From Haliotis asinina (taxonomy: Eukaryota > Mollusca > Gastropoda > Lepetellida > Haliotidae), in the NCBI RefSeq assembly GCF_037392515.1, contig NC_090283.1, forward strand, positions 25,622,249-25,686,248: a stretch of 64,000 nucleotides of DNA, read 5' to 3'. The translations under genes and the position numbers were made by a program. A model generated the notes under the pieces. That model was not told the origin of the DNA and did no database searches. It saw only the letters and a program-made list of their open reading frames with translations. Every line of letters begins with the position of its first letter. Position 1 is the first letter of the stretch. This document shows, in pieces, positions 47,630 through 59,676 of the stretch.

Positions 47630-50600
47630 CTCTCTATCTCTCTCTCTCTATCTCTCTCACACATTTTTGTGTCAATGTTGGTGTACCTGGAAATATACTC
47701 TTCAATAGTAATAGTGTCCTTAAGGGTTTTCACGAAACTCAAGGTTTTATCGATGCTCAAGATGCTTTCAAGCTCGTGGTGTATATATCGTTTAGCTGAT
47801 AGTAGAGTGTGATGAAGGAACATGCGCCCAGTATCATTACCCAACGGTCCACGCCCGCAAGGTATACTCTTAAAAAAAGTAGGGGAACCTGAACTTTGAA
47901 GTCTGGTAGAAAGAAACCCCATTGACTAACGTTACAATGGCATTCATCTTGTGTATGCAGCATCATTTCACGTTATCACCACACGCAAACACAATGCATG
48001 GGAAGCACGTGCACAACGTGGGAGCCTACTACACGTGCATGGGGTGTCAGTATGAATTTGGACGTTTCTTCCGGCAGGTTGATAAATCACTGTAGACCAT
48101 TTTTCCGATAATTGTCTTGCATCTGTGCATGGTCAAGGTTTCATTATTCTATCAACATTGATTCAATCCCATATATCTCCTAAGTTCGACTGTCGTACGT
48201 TAAAAGTACACTCCCTCTACTTTTTAAGTGCATATTATGACACGTTTTTCTATTAACCACTCATCATTACATTTCTTCAAATGCATCTAATGATTTAGCC
48301 TGGTGGTTGAAGGGTTTGCTCGTCACACCGATGATTGGTTGGGGTCAGTAACCGGATGTAGCCCGTCGCGATATTACCACACAGTTCAGTAAACAGCGAT
48401 AAAACTCCAAAAGCAAATATATACAGATGGCTCTCTAGAGCCTCGTGTCAAAAAAATTCTAAATGCTTACAAATATACTTAGTTTTGACTTTCCAATGTG
48501 TCGTGGTGCAGAATTAATGTATGCATATGTCCTTCCATCCCATCTGCAGTGCCTAAAGTATACTCACCAGTATGTCTATTTTCCCGAACTTCTTCATGGT
48601 TGCCTCCACGAGAGTCTTTCTGAATGCATCCTTCGCGATGTCACCCAAGTTTATGAGAACATCCTGAAGAAGAAATCCGATCCTTTGATAAATTATATCT
48701 TCGTTTTATGTAATCAGTTTCCATTTGGCAGTGAAAATAGCTAAGGATTGCTCTTGGCACATATTTTATTAATTTCTGACATGTATCGCTTAATGGACAC
48801 GACTTAATTTGGGACTCCTGGGGCTGTACTGAACGATGACTTCCTCCTATCGCTTTCTACTCACCTGACATCCCGCTTTCTTGCACTCCTTGACCACTTC
48901 CTCCAAGTTCTTCTGGTTCCTACCTGTCAAGGACAGCTTGGCTCCTTCTTTGGCAAACGCTACTGCAATCCCTGCCCCAATTCCTGAACTGGAACCTGAA
49001 ATTATTTACTCAAATCAACCACATAAAGAAATCGTCGTGAATTTATTAGGTAGTGGACGGGATGTATGTGTGCCTCTTTTTCATCCTTCTATGCGTCAGC
49101 TGTCATAAGATCAATGAATTCATATGTGCAGTTGTGTGATGAAACATGTTGCCATCAACGTATGTTATGACATCCTTCAGTACCTTGCTGAAATCCGATT
49201 ACTAGTCTTAACATAAATAACTAAACATGAATGACTAATAACAAGTTCACTACTGCACCAAGATGAGAAGGAAACCCACTGCTGCACAAAGCATGTGTAT
49301 TTGTTCATGTGTGAGTGAGTGAGTGTGTTTGTTTTTGTATGTGGGCCTCTGAAGTCTTGTATACATTTTGCGTAAATTACACGTGGCGATAATTGCAATG
49401 TATGTAATGACATTCAACCCTGATTTCAATGTTAAGTTCACCATTCAGAACCAAGTATCATTAACTGTCTTGTTGAAATATGATTGGATAACAAAACACA
49501 AATAACTAATAACATTCACTCCTGAAATATTTGCTATAACATTCGCTCAGAAAGGAGCAGATGATGGAAAATAACAAGAAGGATCATCAAAAGAAATTAC
49601 TGCAACAGTAATGTGTGATTAACATTTTTTTGGAATGAACGTATGATATGTATGGAACGGTTGGCGGAATACTGGAGACATCCAGAACATCAGTATCACA
49701 AACAATATCAGCAGATACCTCAAGAAAAATGCAGTTCTCAGTTCAATAATCGGAGCATGACCTGAACGTCTCCAACACCAATCCAAAACGTAAGCATCTC
49801 CAGGCTGAAATAATGCCGATGTGACGTAAACCAAATTCAATTCAAGCCACAGGAAACTTTAATGAGAAACAATGTCGACAGCTGGAGGAAGTAGAGGGGG
49901 AACCATAACACCATATGAGGCAATGTCAGCAGTGAATCACGAAAAATACCAGATTGCCAGTAAGATAATTGGAACATGACCCTAACGTCTCCAGCATCCA
50001 TGCACAACCCTACATTGCAATAGAAAACAGTAGCAGACTGAGAACCAACGTCGACTGCTGGGGGAATAAGAAAGCCAGGAATAACCCAGAGATCAATATC
50101 AGAGACACTGTAAATACAGGAATCACTAACAATACCAGAATTCCCAGTAAAATAATCGAAATATGCCCTGAACATTACTCAAACATACACACATCCAGAA
50201 ATAATGTCAACAGGAACACAAACACACCAGAAGTTAACTTCTAAACATGATCAGTTCATCAGCAGTTCAACAAACAATCTCAACTGCACCACACAAAAAC
50301 AGCGCAAAGAAAAAACACATCAGCAACAGACCATCGCACAACGCCGAATGTGCACTCGCAAACTAAACAACATGTCCACACACAAAAAAAACCACGAATA
50401 TTCATTTCTCAACAAACATCAGTATTTGTACAAAACTCAACAGCACATATAACATCTGCAGCAGTACCACACACAACATCAGCAAGACCACCACAAACAT
50501 TAATACTATACTAAACATCATTGTCGCAAAATACAACATTTAGTCTCCTTTTGTTTAGAAGCTAGCATCGTATGTTTGTATACTGGTGACTTAATGTTCT

Positions 50601-50955
50601 GATGGCTAAGCTCAGTGTTGCTGTTGTTTGATTGTATACTGGTGACTTAATGTTCTGATGGCTAGGCTCAGTCTTACTGTCGTTTGAGTGTCCTCGCGCA
50701 TCTACAGCCTGGGTTGGTTCACAGTGATGATAGTCACTGTGCACTCTGATTTGATGACAGTAATGTATGAGCCACTGTCATACGGACTTACGGAGTTTCA
50801 GCACCGCTCTCACTGATCGATTCTTACGACATGCATTTCGTACTGACCTACCAATAGCATGAAACACACGAACCTATGAAAAACAGATCTTTTATACGTA
50901 TTGCACAGTAGTACATCTCACCGGTAATGATAGCAACTTTTCCACTCAGGGCCAT
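45322..50955 (-). CDS. Short-chain dehydrogenase/reductase (classical SDR), copy 2, nine exons, 257 aa
   Basis: Exons in coding order: 50922-50955, 48865-48995, 48568-48663, 47420-47558, 47029-47069, 46675-46744, 46300-46336, 45841-45901, 45322-45486 (774 nt, stop TAG). All introns are GT/AG and the frame is open. Predicted cytosolic NAD(P)(H)-dependent oxidoreductase of the FabG/DHRS-like kind; substrate unknown. Motifs: TGSSSGIG (11-18), NNAG (89-92), S141 in NTSSC, Y154 and K158 in YIMTK, NPG (183-185), GESVRVDGG near the C-terminus. The catalytic triad is complete. Exon lengths and phases equal those of copy 1; protein differences are spread throughout (for example EVVKECKKAGCQ versus EVVKNCMKAGCQ). 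Introns are small and mostly free of transposons, unlike copy 1. No signal peptide or membrane segment. Confidence 0.94.
46069..46122 (-). mobile_element. LINE/SINE 3' tail fragment in SDR copy 2 intron 7
   Basis: GACTGAGCGAGTTATCATTT then CAGCCATATCGTGACTCC is the reverse of the LINE 3' hairpin and tail. Lies between exons 7 and 8. Confidence 0.6.
47592..47659. repeat. (TC)n/(TATC)n microsatellite
   Basis: About 68 bp of CT repeats with TATC interruptions, in intron 3 of SDR copy 2, just upstream of exon 4. Confidence 0.95.
48295..48405 (+). mobile_element. tRNA-derived SINE, family 2 (degraded)
   Basis: TTAGCCTGGTGGTTGAAGGG, TTGCTCGTCACACCGATGAT and CCCGTCGCGATATTACCACA, ending CAGCGATAAAACTCC. 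In intron 3 of SDR copy 2. Confidence 0.6.
49600..50200. repeat. Worn tandem units of roughly 180-205 bp
   Basis: Three related blocks: AATAATCGGAGCATGACCTG (about 49745), GATAATTGGAACATGACCCT (about 49962) and AATAATCGAAATATGCCCTG (about 50152), with AATGTCGACAGCTGGAGG / AACGTCGACTGCTGGGGG between. Copies are highly diverged. In intron 1 of SDR copy 2. Confidence 0.6.
50201..50550. other. CA-rich, strongly strand-skewed stretch
   Basis: The + strand is very rich in A and C (ACACAAACACACCAGAAGTT, CAGCAACAGACCATCGCACA, CACACAACATCAGCAAGACC). It looks like decayed simple sequence. No gene. Confidence 0.6.
50577..50690. repeat. 56-bp tandem duplication
   Basis: Two copies of TATACTGGTGACTTAATGTT followed by CTGATGGCTA-GCTCAGT, period 56. 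In intron 1 of SDR copy 2. Confidence 0.85.
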
Positions 50956-51364
50956 TTCAACAGGAGGTGACTGGTTTAGCAAGTTTCGTTGTGACTGTTT
51001 TTTATAAAGTGTTCACGGCAACGACTAAGATAACTGCATGTTATAAATGGCAATATCAGCGCATGCGCATATTCGCTTGCACAGGTGCGCCCTGTGTTGC
51101 CGTCCCAGATAATGACTCAGGAAACGTATGTTTTTTTCAACTTTTCTTGAACCTGTGCCACATCAACATGATGCACTGTTATCTACCAGAATTATCCATC
51201 CCTCAACTGCTATGTAGATATTTCACGTATTAATTCATCACTTGTTGAAGGTTATGCTGCCATTTACTCCTTACATTGTTCACAGAGAAAGGATATATTC
51301 TAAATATAGTATTTGAGGACACTGCATCAACCAGTGCTGGCTTTGTACATTCGATAACGATGTA
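50956..51364 (-). promoter_or_regulatory. Upstream region of SDR copy 2
   Basis: Non-coding. The first bases (TTTCAACAGGAGGTGACT on the + strand) match those upstream of SDR copy 1. A second match lies near 51280-51320 (GTTCACAGAGAAAGGATATA, TTTGAGGACACTGC) to 24310-24350 and 30520-30560. The middle differs. No TATA box fixed. Confidence 0.5.
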
Positions 51365-52460
51365 CAATCTGTTATATCTACATCCGACATTCTGATTGTC
51401 ATGGTATATCTACACCCAACTTCAGATTACCAATGGTATATCTACACCCGACATTCTGTTACCCATGGTATATCTACACACGACTTTTGGTTATCCATGG
51501 TATATCTACATACGACTTTCTGTTACCATGATATATCTACACCCAGTATTCTGTTATTCATGGCACATATACGCTTGACTTTCTATTACTCATGGCATAT
51601 CTACACCCTACTTTTTGTTACCCATGGTATATCTACACACATCGTTCTTTCATAATACTCATGGTATATCTACACCCGACTTTCGACTGCCCATGATATA
51701 TCTACACCCGACTTTCTGTTACGCATGATATATCTACATCCAACACTCTGTAATTCATGGCACATATACGCTTGACTTTCCATTATTCGTAGTGTATCTA
51801 TGCAAGAATTGCCATTACCCATGGTATATCTACACACACCTTTCTATTATAATACTCATGGTATATCTACACCCGACTTTGTGTGACTTGTGATATATCT
51901 ACACCCAACATTTTGTTATTCATGGCATATATACTCTTGATTTTCTATTACTCGTGGTGTATATATGCCAGACTTTCGATAACCCATGGTGTATCTACTC
52001 ACAACTTTCTATTATAATACTCATGGTACATCTACACACGACTCTCTGCTACCTATGGTATATCTACACACGGCTGTCTGTTACTCATGATATATCTACA
52101 CCCGACTTTCTGTTAGTCATGATATATCTACACCCAACATTTTGTTATTCATGGCATATGTATTATTCTTGACTTTCTATTACTCGTGGTATATCTATAC
52201 CAAACTTTCTATTACCATGATATATATACACCCAATCGCGACTTTCTGTTACCAATGATATATCTACATTCGACTTTCTGTTGTCCATAGTATCTACACA
52301 CCAGAATATTGTACTTAATACTTCGCATCTACCACTCGTGGCTATGTACATTCATCAGCAATTAATGACTTACTTGTTTTACATTTTGTTTTCTGTAACC
52401 CATTGTATATCCGCACCCGAATTTCTGTGGTATAACCGGGGTATATCTACACTCAGCTTA
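51365..52460. repeat. 32-bp minisatellite, about 33 copies, with larger repeats
   Basis: Unit near GTTACCCATGGTATATCTAC followed by ACCCGACTTTCT. Copies are diverged, and a longer pattern with TTCATGGCACATATACGCTT recurs near 51553, 51757, 51918 and 52147. Related words continue thinly to about 52640 (TCAATGGTACATCTGCACAC). Chance frames of 60-84 codons here are not genes. Confidence 0.9.
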
Positions 52461-52649
52461 TAAAATTTTAGGATTCTGAGTGAACTTGTCCTAACAATCT
52501 ACAAACATGTACGTAATTTACTGACGTGTTTACATTGTTAGTCGATGTCTGTCATGACATCAATGGTACATCTGCACACAATAGTCTATTATCAATGATA
52601 CATCTGACCCGACATTCTTTTATCAAAGATGTATCTGATTTTGCATCAG

Positions 52650-52826
52650 TGAGTTTAGTTTTACGCTGCTTTCAACAATATGTATTCAATATCATGACGG
52701 AGGACACTAGGAATGGGCTTCATACCACTGCACCCAAGTCTTCATACCATTGCACCGGGAATAAAACAATGGTCTACAGCGACGGGCGAACGCTTTAACC
52801 ACTAGGCTACCCCATCGGCCCAGGAT
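52650..52826 (-). mobile_element. tRNA-derived SINE, family 2
   Basis: Starts GTGAGTTTAGTTTTACGCTG and ends GAACGCTTTAACCACTAGGC then TACCCCATCGG (reverse of the tRNA-like head). The B-box region is disrupted. Confidence 0.75.
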
Positions 52827-53647
52827 ATGCATAACCGATATAAAGATCAGCAATCTTTTTGTCCTTTGCATGTATACATGCTGATCATAGCTTTGCTTTG
52901 TACTTAGACTAGCGCTATATATTATTTTACCGCGACAAATAAACCCATTCAAGCTGAAAATAGCCCCAGGTGTGCTAGAGATTTTAGCATTGCAACGAGG
53001 ACTAGCCTGTATGGAAAATGATATGGCTTAGGGAATGTGTGACAGACTACATTATATTTGAAACAACAACATTGTTTTACTATTGGACTTTGATGTTTGA
53101 AAATATCTTGCAGTTCATCATTGGAGTAATTTACAATTAAACATGAAAAATTAGCTCAGCGACTTTTTTTTTACTTTTGTCGTTTGTCGATGTATCTTGA
53201 CAAATATTCAAGCATACTTCTTATTTTAGATTTGGAAACATGCGACGTGATCATAAAATATACGTTTTATATTTTTTTCTGATCTATAAAATACACAGAA
53301 TATTTTTTCACCGAATCTGCCATGATATCTCTTTTAATGTGCAGATTCACGGGGCGTTAGCGCATGACAACACAAGCATGTGAGTTCGCTATTTCAGATA
53401 CGTGTGACAGTTGTATAACGACTGTTGTGACTGCGTGAGGGCATTTGACATGATAATCTCCGGTCTCGGAAACGAAACATGCAGAATATTCCCAGTCATG
53501 GACCTGACCACTCGTTGAAAGCGTGCACATCGTCCCTAGCCTGCCTATCGACGAATACGCATCAACTAAATATCACCGGTCTGACGTACACTAAACAATC
53601 ACCATGGGAGAGCAGTCTGATGGACAGCCGTTGAATTCGATAATGGA
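52827..53647. other. Non-coding stretch
   Basis: AT-rich, no gene or known repeat recognised. Confidence 0.5.
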
Positions 53648-53816
53648 GTGTGTGAATGAGATTAGATTTACGCTGCTTTTAGCAATATTTCAGCAATATC
53701 ACGGCGTGGGACACCAGAAAATGGGCTTCACACACTGTAGCCATGCAGGGAATCGAACCCGGGTCTTCGGTGTGACGAGCCAACGCTTTAACCACTAGGC
53801 TACCTCATCGCGCCCG
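53648..53816 (-). mobile_element. tRNA-derived SINE, family 2 (well preserved)
   Basis: GTGTGTGAATGAGATTAGAT, TAGCAATATTTCAGCAATAT, then GGAATCGAACCCGGGTCTTC (reverse of the B box) and CAACGCTTTAACCACTAGGC (reverse of the A-box region). Confidence 0.88.
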
Positions 53817-53904
53817 ATAATGGAAGTAAAACATCTGTTTACACATGCCTTTCTGGATTCTGTTGACATTATCCTAATGTTCCTTCCCATGCAATAATCG
53901 CACG

Positions 53905-54935
53905 ATCAACACAGACCGCCTGAGCTATTGCTAACACAAGGGGAGGGAAGTCCAACAGAGACCACCAGTGTTATTGCTATCACGTAGGGAGGGAGGTTCA
54001 ACACAGACCGCCTGAGCTATTGCTAACATCTGGGGAGAGAAGTTCAACACAGACAGCCTAAGCTATTGCTAACATCTGGGGAGGGAAGATCAACACAGAC
54101 AGCCTGAGCTATTGTTAACATCTGGAGAGGGAAGATCAACACAGACCACCTGTGCTATTGCTAACACGTGGGGAGGGAAGTTCAACACAGACCGTCTGTG
54201 CTATTGCTAACACGTCGGAAGGAAGATCAACACAGCCCGGCTAACACGTGGGGAGGGAAGATCAACACAGACCGTCTGTGCTATTGCTAACACGTGAGGA
54301 GGGAAGGCCAACACATACCGTCTGTGCTATTGCTAACACGTGAGGAGGGAAGATAAACACAGACCACCTGTGCTGTTGCTAACACGTGAGGAGGGAAGTT
54401 CAACACAGACAGTCTGTGCTATTGCTAACACGTGGGGAGGGAAGATCAACACATACCGTCTGTTCTATTGCTCACACGTTTGGAGGGAAGATCAACACAG
54501 ACCGTCTGTGCTATTGCTAACACGTGAGAAGGGAAGTTCAACACAGACAGTCTGTGCTATTGCTAACACGTGAGGAGGGAAGATCAACACATACCGTCTG
54601 TTCTATTGCTAACACGTTTGGAGGGAAGATCAACACATACCGTCTCTTCTTTTGCTAACACGTTTGCTGGGAAGATCAACACAGACCGTCTGTGCTATTG
54701 CTAACACGTGAGGAGGGAAGATCAACACAGACCGTCTGTGCTATTGCTAACACGTGAGAAGGGAAGTTCAACACAGACAGTCTGTGCTATTGCTAACACG
54801 TGGGGAGGGAAGATCACCAGAGCCCGTCTATGCTATTGCTAACCTGTCGGGAGGGAAGATCAACACACACCGTCTATGCTATTGCTAACAGTTGGGGAGG
54901 GAAGTTCAACACAGACCGCCTGAGCTATTATAAAC
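53905..54935. repeat. 46-bp minisatellite, about 22 copies
   Basis: Unit near CTGTGCTATTGCTAACACGT then GAGGAGGGAAGATCAACACA then GACCGT. Variants alternate (AGATCAACACAGACC versus AGTTCAACACAGACA), suggesting small blocks of duplication. One unit at about 54230 is cut short. Open frames within it are by-products of the period. Confidence 0.93.
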
Positions 54936-56640
54936 ATATGAACATAAGGAAAATAGCAGGGAATGCCTGCCTTATAGCAGAATATTTAAGGGTTTCATTT
55001 AGCCAACGTGATCTGGAGTTGGTGTACACTACAGGTGTTGCCTGTACCCTAAGTCGCATGCCTATCATCAGCTGTTTGTCCGTTGTAGAAAATTGTGTCG
55101 CCATTCTTGGCCCAAAGCTTTCACCATGCTGGCTTGCAATAGTTTCTCAAATGTTCATTTTAATTATCATGGTACACAAACTGAACTCGAGCATAGTCCT
55201 TTTAGCAGTCAATACATTAGGTGCTTAACATTTTTCCCGTATATAATAGTGTAAGAAAGGAATAGTGTAAAGGGGTGACTGGTCGTGCACTAGGGGGATT
55301 TATATAGGACAAAGTGTATTTATCTAATGTAAACAGCGTTGGACATGATTCAACGAGGAGCTGTCCTGTTAGCATATATACGCAATCGATTTTAAAACAT
55401 TTAATCTTCTTGGAACAGTAATCAATAACTTGACAGTAATGTCTCTACCTCTGTCTGCACATGTTAAGACTAGGATCAATACTAAATCAATCCACAATGA
55501 CTTTGCGAATATATTTCTCTGACTGGCAGTTTCAAACGTCCCAGTTACTGAATATGGTTCGGTTTAACAATGAGTGTAATAATGACGAATCAGCATAATT
55601 TCATCACCAAGAATAGTACTCAACTACGATTCCATTTTAATGAAAAGAGACCCTCCCTGCAAGTACATTTTGCATGGCGGTAAAGCGAACAGGATACCCA
55701 GTTAAATACTCACCGACGTTTAAGCACTGACACTAAACAATTAAAACGAGGATTGTATCGGTGACCTGAATTATCAATCGCCGTTCAGGGCTATATGACC
55801 TTCATTTCTGTTGATGTGTGTGCATGTTTGCTACCCTGCCTTTCCCGTTACCGATAAAGCAAATTGTATACTGTTTCACTCACAGGATAAACATGTACTC
55901 TTTAGTCTGCCAATTACATTTGTGATTATAGTGCATCAGGGGAGACGACACTAACGCTGTATTGCTTTGCTGAGGTGCGTGCATCTCGATCTGGCTGGTG
56001 AGTCACATGACATTCAACGGGTGCATTGTGGGATAGTGGACGTAATCGCAGTCAGCAAACATTGCCATGTCACTGTGGATCGAGTTGCTCCGTAATCGGA
56101 ATGTTTATACGAGTGGTGTTAGCTCACACAAGCTACTGCAGAAGAGCGAGACAGGGGGCTGACCGAGTTTATTGCCCGGCATGAGACTAGGTGGACAACT
56201 ATCTTGAATCATGGCGTCAGTTACCAAGGAGACGTCTGATTACGACGGGGCAGACTAGGCTGGCGAACTAATACATAATGTGTATTTTATGTTGTAATAA
56301 ACCTTTATGAATACATCATGCGTGTACTATTACTCCACTTAGCTTAACATACAGTCATCTGTAATTCTCTAATACACGATATAAGAAGACACTATTTTCG
56401 GGAGATATTGCTGCAACAAACTTAACTATGCTTCATGACTTTGTTACGAGTGTGTATTTTCTGTATATTTTGTTATTAATTCAGTAATAATTATTATCGG
56501 GTCACAACGTTTAGTGTTTTGAATTATAATTATAATGGGTCACATTTCGTAAAATAGATGATCCGCATTTTTAGGATTTTGGCAGCAAGCTTGTCTGGGA
56601 ATTTTCTGCCCTTGACTTCCTGTTTGTTTACTTCCTTGAG
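54936..56640. other. Non-coding stretch, nothing recognised
   Basis: AT-rich. The frame 54800-55228 begins in the minisatellite and shows no domain. An AATAAA near 56298 has no gene before it that I can see. Confidence 0.5.
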
Positions 56641-56689
56641 GTTATTCTGGGGCATTCTGCAGTGTTGGCGATGGCCTTAGGTGCTCGTA

Positions 56690-56900
56690 CTTTCGGGAAA
56701 CGACTGAAAGTATATATAAAGGATAGTTGCCGTGTTGTGAGCAACACAGATACACAGATTGACACATTCACATTCATTCACTGGACTATATCATCATCAA
56801 TTTGCCAACGCCTGAAACTGCTGTCAGGCCGCTCGCCGTGTTACATTCTGCACGACTGTTTCTCTCTCGCACTATGACTTTTGGTGAGTTTGCTATACAC
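56690..56900 (+). promoter_or_regulatory. TATA-box promoter-like segment with donor-like site
   Basis: GTATATATAAAGGATAG at about 56709 is followed by about 165 bp and then TTTTGGTGAGTTTG, a good splice donor. It resembles in layout (not sequence) the segments at 15397 and 28615. It may belong to an LTR-like element or to the first exon of a gene beyond the window. Confidence 0.35.
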
Positions 56901-57141
56901 TATATTTTGTGACACATTGCCTTAGACTTTGTCTCGTCTGTATTGTATTTAAAATAGATATTGTGATACTGACTTGTGACTTTGTATAACTTGCTCTCAT
57001 TGGCTTAATACAGTATCTGAATATTCAAAACTTGTCTTTGTTTCGCTTTGCTGGTTGACAAGGGATTTCTTATACCTTTTGTCACACCAAATTCTTAATC
57101 GTAATAACTTTATGTTGTTACATATATTCACTGTGCAACTA

Positions 57142-57358
57142 ACCCGTGAAGGTACAGGTTAGAATAGGCCTTTAGCAATCCATGCTTGTGGTAAGAAGCG
57201 ACTACGCTGACTTGGTTGACACATGTCATTGGTTCCCATTTGCACAGATCGATGCTCATGCTGTTTATCACTGGATTGTCTGGTTCTACAGACTGTCGCC
57301 ATATAGCTGGAATATTGCTGAGTGTGGCGTAAAACTAAACTCACTCACTCACTCACTC
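57142..57358 (+). mobile_element. SINE-like repeat, family 1
   Basis: Starts ACCCGTGAAGGTACAGGTTA, has a deletion in the middle, and ends ATATAGCTGGAATATTGCTG, then GTGTGGCGTAAAACTAAACT and (CACT)n. The best 3' tail of the family here. Confidence 0.9.
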
Positions 57359-58097
57359 ATGAGCTTGTGGTCAAAACATGTTCCAGCAACCCAGCAACAA
57401 AGTCATATGGAATTTATTCTGAGAAATGAAGGCATTTTCGATTGCCGAAAGATCATAAATTGAAACACACGATATATTAACACTTTATTACTGAAGATGT
57501 TATGTGTGTATATAAATTAGTCACTATGTTTATGCAGTCTACAAACGCACCAATCATGGGCGTCGCTGCCATAATGAAAAAAAGCCTGAGCTTACTCATG
57601 ATTGTTGCTAAAACGGCCGAGCAAGACCTCGGTACTATACTGATATGAAACTTTGTAACCCATCGGGCTTACACGGCTTCCTACGCGCATGTTAACCGAA
57701 TCAACGAGCAATATTATCCAATTACATAGACCGCCTTTTATGACAAAGCATGATTTGCTCTGATTTACATGGTAAATGGTAAATCAGATACCTGTGGGCC
57801 ACGGGGCCATGTGGCCTTTTTAACCTCAGATAACGCAGTCTTGTAACAGGAGAATGTGTCAAACCTAGCTGTTACATAAAGTGAAACTTTATATTGTCGT
57901 TCTTGGATTTAAATAAATAAATGTCATGTTCATATTGAGTTCTTCTTTCTTTCTCTCTTTTAGCAGTGGGGAACAGGATGGTAATTAACAACGTCTTTGG
58001 TCGTATCACCTTATGCGGGGATAATTGATTATCAGCATGTTTCAGATGTCAATATTGGTAGCTGTGGGTTGTGCAAACAAATGAAAAAAAACACTTA
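57359..58097. other. Non-coding stretch
   Basis: No gene or known repeat recognised. Confidence 0.5.
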
Positions 58098-58326
58098 AAG
58101 GCCGGGCGGGACAACTTAGGAATGGCCAGCGAGTCCTAACTTGACACATAGAAGGGAGCAAGCTACAAAGACATATTTTATGTCATTGGAACGATCTCGA
58201 GGAGATGAACACGAAACGTTCATGTGTCAGAGTGTTCACGTGTTAATAAGCTCACAAACTGGCTCTGAAAATGCATTTCTGCGGAAATTCTGGCAGAATT
58301 TGTTTTAAGTTGTCCCGCCCGGCCTT
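58098..58326. mobile_element. MITE-like element with perfect 21-bp terminal inverted repeats (229 bp)
   Basis: The left end starts AAGGCCGGGCGGGACAACTT and the right end is its exact reverse complement (58306-58326). The arms are GC-rich in an AT-rich area. No ORF. The target duplication is unclear (the flanks share TTA). Confidence 0.8.
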
Positions 58327-58404
58327 CTTAGCTACCAACTTCACATATTGTGACTATATCAGATTATATATGTAATTATATATGTAATTATATGTATATA
58401 TAGT

Positions 58405-58850
58405 GAGTGAGTGAGTTAATATATAACGTCACGTCGGCAATATTGCAGCCATATCGTGACGAGAACATATGTGACATAAAAAAGAATATATAATTATGTA
58501 TATTATGAAGAACCTGTCTACGAAGGATAGTAAAACCACTCGACTATCGCAGTTAGTATTTAAAAGCGTGAAAACGTAAATACTAACATATCACTATTTG
58601 GACAGTACACTATAAAAACAGGCCATAGATCGCCAACAACAGAAGGTAGATCACCATACTAGGGACCATGGGGACTTTCAGTACCTCCGCTACCTGCATG
58701 GTCCCTAGCCGGATTTACGCCATCCCCTCAGCTGCTGGCGACTGTATGCCACAATTTAAAATGACACATATTCTACGATTAAAAAAGTGGAAGATTGAAT
58801 CTGACTTCAACTGTATTACATGCAAATACCTTTCAACTAAAGGTATGTTC
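58405..58850 (-). mobile_element. 5'-truncated I/Nimb-like LINE tail
   Basis: Left end GTGAGTGAGTGAGTTAATAT (reversed tail), then CAGCCATATCGTGACGAGAA, the fold-back module at 58625-58745 (CATACTAGGGACCATGGGGA, TGCATGGTCCCTAGCCGGAT), then ATTCTACGATTAAAAAAGTG. Confidence 0.85.
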
Positions 58851-59286
58851 TCCTTCTAAAAATTAAACGAATGTGTGAAAGAAATTTTTATCGGCACAAT
58901 TTAGTCTATCTTCGCCGTGAATCGAGGATAGAAGCCAGTGAGCTATAACCAGGAAGCCTATAGTTTTGTAGAGTATCCCTGCTATAACATAGCGACTTGA
59001 AACTTTACTACAAATCTACTGTCCTAATACGGACACTAATACATGTACCAATTATTTGACTTAACCTGAAGTGACAAAATGGTTAACGTATCTTCTACAT
59101 GGTGGATTTCAGTTGTTACAACACTCAGCGAACTTAATCAGCTGTTGAAAATAAACCAGGCTCAATCCTAAATACTACGCTTCCACCACATTAGCTACAC
59201 TGGTTACGTAACGACCCGAGACATTCGTCCAGCGGCTTTTCGAGGAGTTTCTTCTCCCCTTCTATATAGTCTCCCTGGTTATAAGC

Positions 59287-59562
59287 AATGTCATGTAAAA
59301 TCCTAATGTCCATCAATAAAATACATATTTTAGTACCAGTGAAAAGTAATTTTGATTTTTTAAGTCGGTGAAAACAAATTTAGATAGCATCCATCCTCAG
59401 ATAGGGCGCCGCCATTTTTGAAAATCGTGAAGTCACGGGCTAAGGTCCGTTAGAATTATTGAGATTATGATTTGTTCTCATCAAGTTAGAAAATCAAAAC
59501 TACTTTTTACTGGTAGTTAAATATGCATTTGAATCATGGCCAAAAGGATTTTGCATGACACA
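59287..59562. mobile_element. Fold-back element, copy 1
   Basis: Begins ATGTCATGTAAAATCCTAAT and ends AAAAGGATTTTGCATGACAC: inverted termini of about 16 bp. Inner parts are also imperfectly inverted (GTCGGTGAAAACAAA / TTTGTTCTCATCAAG). Holds GGGCGCCGCCATTTTTGAAA. No ORF. Confidence 0.75.
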
Positions 59563-59590
59563 ACTGTTAACATAAGGACTTCTTCCTAGG

Positions 59591-59659
59591 AAGCAAGGTG
59601 GGGGTCAAAGTGACATTTATATTGCAAGCAACATTATATTGACCTCCACCTCACTTCCA
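59591..59659. repeat. Small inverted repeat between two fold-back elements
   Basis: GGAAGCAAGGTGGGGGTCA on the left pairs with TGACCTCCACCTCACTTCC on the right. Confidence 0.75.
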
Positions 59660-59676
59660 AGAGTGAAATTACAAGC

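Noticed and set aside
54340..54573. Repetitive 77-codon frame (REEGSSTQTVCAIANT-like)
   Set aside because: By-product of the 46-bp minisatellite.
54800..55228. 142-codon + frame
   Set aside because: Starts inside the minisatellite; the rest shows no domain, no splice sites tied to other exons and no start of its own that stands out.
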